A DNA stretch of 64,000 bases from Hyphomicrobiales bacterium (GCA_017305665.1 JAFKKH010000031.1:1-64000); one strand, 5' to 3'. Counted from the stretch's first letter, positions 27,024 through 35,471 are shown. Program-made: numbers and translations. Notes: generated from the sequence alone by a model not told the origin.

Positions 27024-30000
27024 CTATTCCGCTGCGATCTGACGCGGCGCCGGCGGAGGATCGACCAGATCGCGCGCTAATTCCGCATAGCGGACTTTGG
27101 CGTCGGCGACGGCCTTCTCCTTGACCGGACCGTAGCCGCGGATGCGATCCGGCAGCGACAAGATCTCGGTCGCGATCTCGACATTGGCCGATGACAGCTT
27201 GTCGAGCACGAACGCCACGTCCTTCTCGTAACCCGCGATCAGATCGCGCTCCATCTTGCGATCGGCGCTGTAGCCGAACACGTCGAAGGCCGTGCCGCGC
27301 AGCCCCTTCATCGCCGCCAGCAACCGGAACGCCGTCATCATGCGTGGCCCATAGGTCTTCTTGGCCGGGCGACCGAGCGCATCCGTCTCGTTGGCGAGCA
27401 ACGGCGGCGCCAGATGGAAGCTGATCTTGTAGTCGCCCTGGAACTGGTCGCGGAGCTGCTTCTCGAAGCGGCCGTCGGTGTAGAGCCGCGCCACCTCGTA
27501 CTCATCCTTGTAGGCGAGCAGCTTCGCATAGTTGATGGCCACCGCACGCGGCAACGCCTCATCATAGCCGCCTTTGGTCGCCGCGTCCTTCACGCGAGTC
27601 ACCATGGCGCGGTATTTGTCCGCGAGCGCCGCGTTCTGGTAATCGGTCAGCAGGGCCGAGCGATGCGTAATGATCTCGTCGAGCGTCATCTCGTCGAGCG
27701 TCTTGACCGGCTTGGCTTCGTCCTTGCCCTTCATCATGACCGCGAGACGCGCGGGATCGATTGCCGCAAGGCGCCCGAGCCGGAATGCCTCGGTATTCAT
27801 CTTGACCGCGACACCGTTCACGCCGATCGCCTGCTCGATGGCTTCCGCCGTCAGCGGTAGCAGACCCTTCTGATAGGCATAGCCCATCATCATCATGTTG
27901 GTGGCGATGGCATCGCCGAGCAGCGTCTCGGCCGGCGTTGTGAAATCGAAGAAGGTCGAGTCCTTGCGCAACGCTGTCTCAAGGACGTGATTGACCTTGC
28001 CGCTCTGGAAATTGAAATCGCGGTTGAGGATGAAGTCCGCGATCGGAATCAGGTGGGTGTTGATGACGCCATGGGTGCGGCTCGACTCGCACAGCGTCAT
28101 GGTCTCCTTGGCAGCCGCGACCACTTCATCGGCAGCGATGACAAGATCGGCTGTGCCGGTGACAATCCGTGACGACGTCACGTCGGCCGGGTTTTCCGAC
28201 AGGCGCACGTGGCTCAGCACCGCGCCGCCCTTCTGCGCGAGGCCGGACATGTCCAAAATCATGCTGGCCTTGCCCTCGATATGAGCGGCCATGCCGAGCA
28301 GCGCACCGATCGTGAGAACGCCGGTGCCGCCGACGCCGCCTACCGCGATGTTGTAGGGCTTGTCGAGCGACGGCCGCGAGGCCGGCTCGGGCAAAACGCC
28401 GAGATCGCTGAGCTTGGAAGGCGCGCGCTTGCGCAAGGCACCGCCATCGACGGTGACGAACGACGGGCAGAACCCCTTCACGCAGGAATAGTCCTTGTTG
28501 CAGGACGACTGGTTGATGGTGCGCTTGCGCCCCATCTCGGTTTCCAGCGGCTCGACCGAAATGCAGTTCGACTGCACCGAGCAGTCGCCGCAGCCCTCGC
28601 AGACCGCCGGATTGATCAGCACACGGCGCTGCGGATCCTCCATGGTGCCGCGCTTGCGGCGGCGGCGCTTCTCGGCGGCACAGGTCTGCACGAATACGAT
28701 CGCGGATGCGCCCTTGGTCTCGCGCAAGGTCTTCATCACCTCGTCGAGCTGGTCACGATGGGCGGTCTTGGTCCCCGGCGCGATCATCCCGGCGGGATAG
28801 GCGTCCGGATTTTCCGACACTAGATAGATGTCGCGAATGCCTTCAGCGTGGAGCTGGAAGGTGATCTGCTGCGGCGACAATTCGCCGTCGACATGCTGGC
28901 CGCCGGTCATGGCGGTCGCGTCGTTGTAGAGAATTTTGTAGGTGATGTTGGCACCGGATGCGACCGCCTGACGGATCGCAAGGCTGCCGGAATGGAAATA
29001 GGTGCCGTCGCCAAGGTTTGCGAAGACGTGCTTCTCCTTGGTGAACGGCGCAACGCCGACCCACGGCACGCCCTCGCCGCCCATGTGGGTGAAGGTTTCC
29101 GTGTTGCGGTCCATCCACAGCGACATGAAGTGACAGCCGATGCCGGCGAAAGCGCGACTTCCCTCCGGCACCTTGGTCGAGGTGTTGTGCGGACATCCCG
29201 AACAGAAATACGGCGTGCGGCTGATCGGCGCCACAGCCTGCATCTGGGTGGCCTCGCGACCGTTGAACCAGTCGGCCTTGGCGCGCAGCATCTCCGCGAC
29301 TTCGGGATTGAGGTTGAGCCGCAACAGCCGCTCGGTCAGCGAGCTCGCCAGCGACGCGACGCTCAATTCCTGCGCGAACGGCAGGAACGGCTTGTCGTGG
29401 TCGTCCATCTTGCCGATGATGCGCGGACGCACATCGTCACGCCAATTGAACAGCTCCTGCTTGACCTGGTTCTCGACGATCTCGCGGCGCTCTTCGATAA
29501 TGAAGATCTCTTCGAGCCCGACGGCGAATTCACGCACGCCCTGCGGCTCCAGCGGCCACGGCATACCGATCTTGTAGAGGCGCAAGCCGATTTTTGCGGC
29601 AACCTGCTCGGTGATCCCCAACTCGCGCAGCGCCTGCCGAATATCCTCATAGCTTTTGCCCGACGCCATGATGCCGAACCGCGCGTTCGGCGAATCCATT
29701 GTGATGCGGTTGACCTTGTTGGCGCGCGCGAAGGCGAGCGCCGCAAAGCCCTTATAGTCCTGCAAACGCCGGTCCTGATCGTAGCGGTCGTCGGGCCAGC
29801 GCAGATTGAGCCCGCCCTTCGGCATCTCAAAATCGGTCGGAATGACGAACGGCGTCAGTTCATCGGCCAAATCGATCTCGGCCGTGGTCTCGACCGTTTC
29901 GGTGATGACCTTCATGCCGACCCAGCAGCCGGAATAGCGCGACATCGCAATGCCGAGCAGACCCATCTGGATCATTTCGTGAATCGAGGATGGATAGAGA

Positions 30001-30515
30001 TAAGGCATCAGCGCCGAGACGAAGGCATGGTCCGACTGGTGCGGCACGGTGGATGATTTCGCGCCGTGATCGTCGCCGGCGAGACAAAGGACGCCGCCAT
30101 TTTTAGCCGAGCCTGCCGCGTTGCCGTGGCGGAAGACGTCGCCGCAGCGGTCGACGCCGGGGCCCTTGCCGTACCAGATGCCGACGACACCGTCGTAGTT
30201 GGCGCCGGGCGAGAGGTTGAGCTGCTGCGAGCCCCAGATCGCCGTGGCCGCAAGGTCCTCGTTCACGCCGGGCTGGAATTTGACGTTGTATTGTTCGAGA
30301 TGCTTGCGGGCGGCGAAGAGCTGCTGGTCGTAACCGCCAAGCGGCGAACCGCGATAGCCCGATACGAAGCCTGCGGTGTTGAGGCCGGCGGCGCGGTCAC
30401 GCCGGATTTGCGCCATCGGCAGCCGGACCAGCGCCTGGATGCCCGTCATGAAGACGTGGCCGGAGCCTTGCGTGTACTTCTGATCGAGACTGATCGGCCC
30501 TTGGTTGATTCCCAT
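27024..30515 (-). CDS. Fused indolepyruvate:ferredoxin oxidoreductase-family protein
   Basis: 1163 residues from ATG 30515 with AAGAGGGCGGA just upstream. Order: pyrimidine-binding region (HVFMTGIQALVRLP), TPP-binding region with FCSGCPHNTSTKVPEG and GGEGVPWVG, an iron-sulphur segment (CEGCGDC and a second cysteine group CNKDYSCVKGFC), then the gamma domain starting GGVGGTGVLTIGALLG. IorA and IorB are thus joined in one chain. Enzymes of this group oxidise aryl- or branched 2-oxo acids to acyl-CoA with ferredoxin. Its product could enter the downstream thiolase/hydratase genes. The gap to the thiolase is 102 bases. Confidence 0.93.
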   Translation of the reverse strand: MGINQGPISLDQKYTQGSGHVFMTGIQALVRLPMAQIRRDRAAGLNTAGFVSGYRGSPLGGYDQQLFAARKHLEQYNVKFQPGVNEDLAATAIWGSQQLNLSPGANYDGVVGIWYGKGPGVDRCGDVFRHGNAAGSAKNGGVLCLAGDDHGAKSSTVPHQSDHAFVSALMPYLYPSSIHEMIQMGLLGIAMSRYSGCWVGMKVITETVETTAEIDLADELTPFVIPTDFEMPKGGLNLRWPDDRYDQDRRLQDYKGFAALAFARANKVNRITMDSPNARFGIMASGKSYEDIRQALRELGITEQVAAKIGLRLYKIGMPWPLEPQGVREFAVGLEEIFIIEERREIVENQVKQELFNWRDDVRPRIIGKMDDHDKPFLPFAQELSVASLASSLTERLLRLNLNPEVAEMLRAKADWFNGREATQMQAVAPISRTPYFCSGCPHNTSTKVPEGSRAFAGIGCHFMSLWMDRNTETFTHMGGEGVPWVGVAPFTKEKHVFANLGDGTYFHSGSLAIRQAVASGANITYKILYNDATAMTGGQHVDGELSPQQITFQLHAEGIRDIYLVSENPDAYPAGMIAPGTKTAHRDQLDEVMKTLRETKGASAIVFVQTCAAEKRRRRKRGTMEDPQRRVLINPAVCEGCGDCSVQSNCISVEPLETEMGRKRTINQSSCNKDYSCVKGFCPSFVTVDGGALRKRAPSKLSDLGVLPEPASRPSLDKPYNIAVGGVGGTGVLTIGALLGMAAHIEGKASMILDMSGLAQKGGAVLSHVRLSENPADVTSSRIVTGTADLVIAADEVVAAAKETMTLCESSRTHGVINTHLIPIADFILNRDFNFQSGKVNHVLETALRKDSTFFDFTTPAETLLGDAIATNMMMMGYAYQKGLLPLTAEAIEQAIGVNGVAVKMNTEAFRLGRLAAIDPARLAVMMKGKDEAKPVKTLDEMTLDEIITHRSALLTDYQNAALADKYRAMVTRVKDAATKGGYDEALPRAVAINYAKLLAYKDEYEVARLYTDGRFEKQLRDQFQGDYKISFHLAPPLLANETDALGRPAKKTYGPRMMTAFRLLAAMKGLRGTAFDVFGYSADRKMERDLIAGYEKDVAFVLDKLSSANVEIATEILSLPDRIRGYGPVKEKAVADAKVRYAELARDLVDPPPAPRQIAAE

Positions 30516-30825
30516 TCCGCCCTCTTGAATCGTGGCTGCACCAGCTTCCATTTAGCTAGTGATTGATTGCTCTTAGAACCAGTCTATGTCGCTTTTCGAC
30601 GCCCGCGCACCATAAATTTGGACATCGGAGCCGCGCAAATCGAGAACGCAATATCGTTCCCGGACGGCCTGCGGCGATTTGCGCGTTATGTCGCAGCAAG
30701 CCACGGCCGCGAAAGGACGTGACCTGCGCCACTTTGCGCCGAATAGGGAATAGCGCCGGCTCTCGGGTTGTTTGGTTGCAGGTAACCCGAATCCGCGATG
30801 TGCTGTGCTTTTACGAAGCCTCGAC
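30516..30825. other. Divergent intergenic region (310 bases), no gene
   Basis: No supported reading frame. It must contain the promoter for the IOR gene to the left and the tri-haem cytochrome gene to the right. The only clear structure is the palindromic element at 30632-30685. Confidence 0.6.
30632..30685. repeat. Cloverleaf-like palindrome
   Basis: Perfect 11-base outer inverted repeat CGCGCAAATCG / CGATTTGCGCG encloses a second hairpin GAACG-CAATAT-CGTTC and a short CCG/CGG arm, so the transcript of either strand could fold into a three-way junction. It lies about 120 bases before the IOR start codon and 140 before the cytochrome start codon. Confidence 0.6.
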
Positions 30826-32040
30826 ATGACTCGACCAGCACTCGCGATCCTTTTGTGCGCTGCCGCATTGGTGGTGGGAGCCGCACGTGCCGAATCCCCC
30901 TCGCCCGAGATCATCGCGCGCGGCCATTCACTGACCGATGCCGCCGATTGCGCCAGTTGCCACACGTCGGATCCCGCGCAGCCGTTCGCGGGCGGCAAGC
31001 GAATCGATACGCCGTTCGGGGCGGTCTACACGCCGAACCTCACGCCGGATCGCGAGACGGGTATCGGCAGCTGGAGCGACGACGATTTCTATCGCGCGCT
31101 CCACGAAGGCATCTCTCCCTCCGGCGCGCGCTATTATCCGGCTTTCCCCTATCCCTACTTCACCAAGCTCACGCGCGACGATGTCCTGGCCATCCGGGCC
31201 TATCTCGCAACCTTGAAGCCTGTCAGACACGCGACTCCACCGCCCGATCTGACCTGGCCGCTCAATCATCGCGTCCTGATGCGCGGCTGGAACTGGCTCT
31301 ATTTCACCTCCGGCACCTACCAACCGAATCCTGCGAAAAGCGATCAATGGAATCGCGGTGCCTATCTGGTCGAAGGCCCCGGCCATTGCGGTGCATGCCA
31401 CACCCCGAAGACGTTTTTCGGTGCCGACAGAACCGATCAGATGTTCGGCGGCAGTGAGATCGGCGGCTGGTTCGCGCCGCGTCTCGACAGCGCCCCGCGC
31501 AGCGGCCTCGCATCATGGAGCGCCGCCGGCATCGCCGAATATCTGCAGAGCGGCCGTAACGGCAAAAGCCACGCCGGCGGTCCGATGGCCGAGGTCGTCG
31601 TCAATTCGACATCGAAATTGAGCGACGCGGACGCACAGGCGATCGCCGCCTATCTCAAGGATTTGCCCGCGGGCGCCGCGGAGCCGTCCGTCACTCCGCC
31701 TTCGCCGGAGCAGATGGCGAACGGCGCCAAAATCTACAAAGGCGCCTGCATCGCCTGCCACGAAACCGACGGTAGCGGATCGCCGCACGTTTATCCGCCG
31801 CTGCCCGGCAACGCGAACCTGCAATCCGCCGATCCCCTCAGCACCATCCGCATCATCCTCGACGGTGCACACACCGTGACGACGCCGCGCGCACCGAACA
31901 CCGGCTCGATGCCGGCCTACAAGAACGAGTTGAGCGATCAGGCGATCGCGGATGTCGCAACATACATCCGCAATTCCTGGGGCAACGCCGCGCCGGCGGT
32001 CCTCGCGCGGAAGGTGACCAGGGCACGCACGCAGCATTGA
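30826..32040 (+). CDS. Tri-haem cytochrome c (alcohol/gluconate dehydrogenase subunit type)
   Basis: 404 residues from ATG 30826 with a signal peptide ending ARAES. Three CxxCH haem sites: CASCH (42-46), CGACH (188-192), CIACH (308-312). This three-domain layout is that of the cytochrome subunits of membrane-bound alcohol, gluconate or aldehyde dehydrogenases, which pass electrons to ubiquinone or an oxidase from the periplasm. No flavin or PQQ dehydrogenase subunit is adjacent; the PQQ alcohol dehydrogenase at 16-18 kb has its own haem domain, so a partnership is unproven. The C-terminus is Ala-rich without an obvious anchor. Confidence 0.92.
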   Translation: MTRPALAILLCAAALVVGAARAESPSPEIIARGHSLTDAADCASCHTSDPAQPFAGGKRIDTPFGAVYTPNLTPDRETGIGSWSDDDFYRALHEGISPSGARYYPAFPYPYFTKLTRDDVLAIRAYLATLKPVRHATPPPDLTWPLNHRVLMRGWNWLYFTSGTYQPNPAKSDQWNRGAYLVEGPGHCGACHTPKTFFGADRTDQMFGGSEIGGWFAPRLDSAPRSGLASWSAAGIAEYLQSGRNGKSHAGGPMAEVVVNSTSKLSDADAQAIAAYLKDLPAGAAEPSVTPPSPEQMANGAKIYKGACIACHETDGSGSPHVYPPLPGNANLQSADPLSTIRIILDGAHTVTTPRAPNTGSMPAYKNELSDQAIADVATYIRNSWGNAAPAVLARKVTRARTQH

Positions 32041-32166
32041 TGCTGCGTCATGCCAGCGTCACGTCCATGCGGTTTTGTTCCGTCACATTTTGGTGCTTGA
32101 TCGGGAACCCGACGGCGGCCTGCGCCGTTAACCTTCCATCAAATAACAAGATCGCGGAGGGATGCC

Positions 32167-32403
32167 ATGTTCCAGAACCTTGGAAGCGACTGGAGTACCC
32201 GTCTGGATAAAATGGAGGGGGCCCCGATGCCGCGCTACGGCGGCTTCGGCGAGCGCAACGCCAACAAATCGACCAAGGCCGTGATCGGTGTCGCGATCCT
32301 CATCATCCTCAGCCTCGTGCTGTATGAATTGCGGGCCAACAAGATCACGCACGTCTCGTCGGCATCGCCGGCGATCACGCAACTGGTGCCGTTAACGACA
32401 TAG
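32167..32403 (+). CDS. Small single-pass membrane protein, unknown
   Basis: 78 residues from ATG 32167 (GGAGG six bases upstream). ATG 32227 is also possible, with another strong GGAGG eight bases before it. A polar N-terminus is followed by one membrane helix (AVIGVAILIILSLVLYEL, about residues 38-55) and a short periplasmic tail. Not recognised. The next gene also encodes a single-pass small protein with a similar plan, so the two may act together. Confidence 0.65.
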   Translation: MFQNLGSDWSTRLDKMEGAPMPRYGGFGERNANKSTKAVIGVAILIILSLVLYELRANKITHVSSASPAITQLVPLTT

Positions 32404-32544
32404 CGGGAGTTCGCGCCGACCCGAACAAGGCGAGACAGTGAATTCGGAACCACGAATTCGCATATCAGCCGGGAGCGATGGCAGCCGACGGAACTCCTCT
32501 TCCGCCAGATGATTGTCCTTCACGGGATAACGGAGGACCTATCC

Positions 32545-32961
32545 ATGGCTTACGAACGCAATCCGAACGATCCGTATCAGCGCGATCTCGCCGATAACGA
32601 AGCGCGGCGGGCCGGTCGCCTGGACAATGAACTGCAGCCCGACGTGGAACTGGCCCAAGGCCCCGCAAGTGGCGGGCGCATCGCGCTGTTCGCCGTCGCG
32701 ATCGCCATCGTCCTCGGCGCGGTGTTCTACGGTCTGAACACGTCATCGACCAATGTAGCCGAAAAGGGCGCGTCTACGCCGGCCACCCAGAGCACGGCGC
32801 AGAACAACGCCTCGAAGCCGCCGGTGGCGCCGGGCGTTCGTGACGTAACGCCGAACAACAATCAGCCGGGCGTGACGACGGGCGCGGCGCCGACCAAACC
32901 GGCGCAACCCGCTCCGGCTCCGGCCACACCGGCACCGGCCAACCCGGCTCCGGCGAAGTAA
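32545..32961 (+). CDS. Membrane protein with Pro/Ala-rich tail, unknown
   Basis: 138 residues from ATG 32545, with GGAGGA upstream. An acidic/Arg-rich cytoplasmic head (YERNPNDPYQRDLADNEARR) is followed by a single helix (IALFAVAIAIVLGAVFYGL) and a periplasmic tail that becomes a Pro-Ala repeat (PAPATPAPANPAPAK). The tail may span peptidoglycan, in the manner of TonB-like linkers, but no domain follows. Function unknown. A terminator lies 36 bases after the stop. Confidence 0.7.
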   Translation: MAYERNPNDPYQRDLADNEARRAGRLDNELQPDVELAQGPASGGRIALFAVAIAIVLGAVFYGLNTSSTNVAEKGASTPATQSTAQNNASKPPVAPGVRDVTPNNNQPGVTTGAAPTKPAQPAPAPATPAPANPAPAK

Positions 32962-32996
32962 CCGGCGCGGCATTGGCCGCGATGAAAATGCAAATA

Positions 32997-33025
32997 GCGG
33001 GTCTCGCAGCGAGGCCCGCCGTTTT
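32997..33025 (+). terminator. Intrinsic terminator
   Basis: Stem GCGGGTCTCG / CGAGGCCCGC (10 pairs, one G-U) with loop CAG, followed by CGTTTT. It ends the two small membrane protein genes and faces the convergent lyase gene. Confidence 0.75.
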
Positions 33026-33052
33026 CGTCTGTCCGCGTCGGGATGCGCTGCT

Positions 33053-33868
33053 TCAGGAAAACATCTTGTTCAATTCGCCGCCGGGATGGCCGGTGCCGAG
33101 TCCCGCGAACGATCCCTGCTCGGCGATCTCCTTCGCCGCGCACAAAAACCCTGCCCACGCGGTGCGCGCCAAGGCACCGCCGACGCTGATACGGCGTACG
33201 CCGAGATCAGCGGCCTCCGCGACCGACAGGCCGGGCGAGCCGATCAGCAGATTGAACGGCTTTGGCGCGACCGCCTTCACCACCGCCGCGATATCCTCCT
33301 TCGACTTCAGTCCGGGCGCATAGAGGCAATCCGAGCCCGCGTCGGAATAGGCTTGCAGCCGCTCGATGACGAAGCCGAGATCGGGTTTACCCCACAGGAA
33401 CGCTTCACAGCGACCGACCAGCAGCACGTTGCTCTTGTCGGTGTCGATCGCCTTGCGCGCCGCCCGGATGCGCTCGACCGCCAACGTCTTGTCGTAGATC
33501 GGGTTGGCCTTGTCGCCGGTGGAATCCTCGATCGATAGGCCCGCGACGCCCGTCGTCGCCGCGCGCGACACGTTGGCCGCGACGCCTTCCGGCTCGACGG
33601 CAAAACCGCCTTCGAAGTCGGCATTGACCGGTAGATCGGTCGCCGCGCACAGCGTGGTCAGGTGCTCGCAGACATCATCGAGCGTGATGTGGTTGTCGGC
33701 CTTGCCGATCGACCAGGCGAAGCCGGCGCTGGTCGAGGCCAGCGCCTTGAAGCCCATGCCCTGCAATGCCCTCGCGCTGCCGACATCCCAGGGGTTGGGG
33801 ATCACGAAGCAGCCGCTCTCGTGCAGCTTGCGGAAGGCTGCGCGTTTCTCCGCAGTTGATGCCGTCAT
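33053..33868 (-). CDS. Isocitrate lyase/PEP mutase family protein
   Basis: 271 residues, the size of the PEP mutase/2-methylisocitrate lyase superfamily. Motifs: FVIPNPWDVGSARAL, KALASTSAGFAWSIG, DFEGGFA (metal-binding region), LSIEDSTG and LLVGRCEAF. The KKCGH loop of isocitrate lyases is absent: here GRCEAFLWG, so it is a short oxaloacetate hydrolase or carboxyphosphonoenolpyruvate-like enzyme of unknown substrate. The 128-base region upstream contains two inverted repeats. Confidence 0.9.
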   Translation of the reverse strand: MTASTAEKRAAFRKLHESGCFVIPNPWDVGSARALQGMGFKALASTSAGFAWSIGKADNHITLDDVCEHLTTLCAATDLPVNADFEGGFAVEPEGVAANVSRAATTGVAGLSIEDSTGDKANPIYDKTLAVERIRAARKAIDTDKSNVLLVGRCEAFLWGKPDLGFVIERLQAYSDAGSDCLYAPGLKSKEDIAAVVKAVAPKPFNLLIGSPGLSVAEAADLGVRRISVGGALARTAWAGFLCAAKEIAEQGSFAGLGTGHPGGELNKMFS

Positions 33869-33913
33869 GGCTTTGTCCTTTGAATTTTCGGAATTCGGAT
33901 CATCCGCCAGCCG

Positions 33914-33932
33914 GCTGCCAGAATTTGGCAGC
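33914..33932. promoter_or_regulatory. Dyad GCTGCCA-N5-TGGCAGC
   Basis: Perfect 7-base inverted repeat, 46-64 bases upstream of the lyase start codon, at a place suited to an operator. It could also be a small hairpin in the leader. Confidence 0.4.
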
Positions 33933-33950
33933 TAGCGTGGTTTAGGTTCA

Positions 33951-33993
33951 GAAGTCCGCTCCACTGACTCGCTGCGACAACGCAGCGGACTTC
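33951..33993. repeat. Long hairpin downstream of monooxygenase gene
   Basis: GAAGTCCGCT and AGCGGACTTC (10 bases, perfect) enclose GCTGCG-ACAA-CGCAGC, which overlaps the outer stem. The two stems compete in part. It lies three bases after the monooxygenase stop on the minus strand, without a T tract. Confidence 0.55.
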
Positions 33994-33996
33994 ACA

Positions 33997-34344
33997 CTAG
34001 GCGTGATGCCGCGCGCGGCTGTCCTTTGGCGCTTCCTCGCGCTCGGTCAGGCCGTAATCGCGGATCACGCTGGCGACGCGCAGCCGGTAGTTGGCGAAAA
34101 TCTGCGCCCTGCCCTTGCCCTGCGCAATGCGGTGTTGCTGCGTGTTGCGCCACGCCTCCACCGCCGCCTCGTCGCGAAAGATCGACAACGACAGAAACTT
34201 GCCCTTCTCGGTCAAGCTCTCGAACCGTTCGACCGAAACGAAACCATCGATCTGTTCCAGCACCGGCTTCAACTCGGCAGCGATGTCAAAATAATCCTTG
34301 CGGTGCTCAGCCTTCGGCCAGACTTCGAAGATGACGGCGATCAT
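33997..34344 (-). CDS. Antibiotic-biosynthesis-monooxygenase-like protein
   Basis: 115 residues from ATG 34344 (MIAVIFEVWPKAE); the longer open frame to 34584 has no homology. Ferredoxin-like alpha+beta barrel of the ABM family: FVSVERFESLTEKGKFLSLSIF then EAAVEAWRNTQQHR. Such proteins are usually homodimers that oxidise quinols or break down haem, or have no known activity. It lies 26 bases after a NIPSNAP-like gene of a similar fold, so the two are probably co-transcribed under the ArsR-family regulator. Confidence 0.85.
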   Translation of the reverse strand: MIAVIFEVWPKAEHRKDYFDIAAELKPVLEQIDGFVSVERFESLTEKGKFLSLSIFRDEAAVEAWRNTQQHRIAQGKGRAQIFANYRLRVASVIRDYGLTEREEAPKDSRARHHA

Positions 34345-34370
34345 GAGAAACTCCTGTGGTGACGCATCAT

Positions 34371-34679
34371 CTATAGCGCAACCTGACGCAGAAATGTCCG
34401 CTCTTCGGCGAGGATCAGCCGGTTTTCTTCCGCGAAGCCGAAGTTCGCCATCCCCTCGGCGTCGCCGCGCAATTTTGCGCGATAGGCCTCGTAAGCCGCG
34501 AGACTCTCGAACGAGATCAGCCCGAACGCGATGTTGTTGGTGCCCTCGTGCGGCATCCAGTAGCCGAGGCAATCGCCGCCGCATTTGGGAATGATGGAGA
34601 GCCAGCGCCGCGCATATTCCTCGAACTGCGCGCGCTTGAATGGATCAATCTGGTATCGGATGAAAACGGTCACGGTCAT
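34371..34679 (-). CDS. NIPSNAP-family protein
   Basis: 102 residues from ATG 34679, preceded by GGAG at good spacing. The sequence [22 protein letters not shown], then [18 protein letters not shown], matches the NIPSNAP dimeric alpha+beta barrel family. No catalytic residues are known for most bacterial members. Divergent from an ArsR-family regulator with an 84-base gap containing two dyads, so it is a likely target of that regulator. Confidence 0.87.
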   Translation of the reverse strand: MTVTVFIRYQIDPFKRAQFEEYARRWLSIIPKCGGDCLGYWMPHEGTNNIAFGLISFESLAAYEAYRAKLRGDAEGMANFGFAEENRLILAEERTFLRQVAL

Positions 34680-34723
34680 GGGGGGCTCCAGGACAAGCGG
34701 ATGTGTTCCTGCGATCAACTATA

Positions 34724-34740
34724 GGTGCTTGCCTGACACC
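34724..34740. promoter_or_regulatory. Inverted repeat GGTG-N9-CACC
   Basis: Short dyad in the 84-base divergent gap between the NIPSNAP and ArsR genes, a plausible operator half of the ArsR-family repressor. Confidence 0.3.
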
Positions 34741-34741
34741 A

Positions 34742-34765
34742 ATGCTTCGGCTAACATCGAAGTAT
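34742..34765. promoter_or_regulatory. Dyad overlapping the arsR-like start codon
   Basis: AT-g-CTTCG, then 8 bases, then CGAAG-t-AT, whose right arm runs into the ATG at 34764. Binding here would block translation start or transcription of the regulator itself, as in autorepression. Confidence 0.4.
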
Positions 34766-35471
34766 GAAAGCAGGCCCCGACATCGCCATGGTCGCCTCGC
34801 TGGTCGGCGATCCCGCACGCGCCAACATCCTCACCGCGCTGATGACCGGCCGCGCGCTGACCGCGAGCGAGCTCGCGCAGGAAGCCGGCATCACGCCGCA
34901 GACCGCGAGCTCCCATCTCGGCAAGCTCGAGGCCGGCGGCCTGATCGAGCCCGAGAAACAGGGCCGGCACCGCTATTACCGTCTCACCGGGCCTGACGTC
35001 GCCGCCGTTCTGGAAGGGCTCGAGGGCCTCGCCGCCCGTGCCGGCCATCTGCGGGTGCGGACCGGGCCGAAGGAGCCGGCGCTCCGGCGCGCACGCGTCT
35101 GCTACGATCACCTCGCGGGCGATCTCGGCGTGCAGATGCTGGACGCCATGACCAAGAAGAAGCTGGTCCGTCACCACAAGAGCGACATCGCCCTCACCCC
35201 GGAAGGCGAACGTTTCATCGCAAGCAAGCTGCAGATCGACGTCGCCGACATCACCCATGCGCGGCGGCCGCTGTGCAAGGCCTGTCTCGACTGGAGCGAG
35301 CGGCGGCATCATCTCGCCGGCACGCTGGGCGCGGCCATCATGACCCGCTTCACCGAATTGAAGTGGGCTGCGCGCGACACCACCGCCGGCAGCCGCGTCG
35401 TCAACTTCACCCGCAATGGCGAAAAGCAGTTTGCCAACCTGTTCGGTCCCGTCGTCGAATCGAGGTTCTGA
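34764..35471 (+). CDS. ArsR-family transcriptional regulator
   Basis: 235 residues, longer than simple ArsR proteins. Winged helix-turn-helix at residues 33-62 (LTASELAQEAGITPQTASSH), wing at EKQGRHRYYRLT. The C-terminal half is a separate domain with KKLVRHHKSDIALTPEGERF and a Cys motif RRPLCKACLDWSERRHHLAG (two Cys and adjacent His), which could bind a metal or sense thiol oxidation. It is divergent from the NIPSNAP/ABM pair and is their probable repressor. Confidence 0.9.
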   Translation: MKAGPDIAMVASLVGDPARANILTALMTGRALTASELAQEAGITPQTASSHLGKLEAGGLIEPEKQGRHRYYRLTGPDVAAVLEGLEGLAARAGHLRVRTGPKEPALRRARVCYDHLAGDLGVQMLDAMTKKKLVRHHKSDIALTPEGERFIASKLQIDVADITHARRPLCKACLDWSERRHHLAGTLGAAIMTRFTELKWAARDTTAGSRVVNFTRNGEKQFANLFGPVVESRF

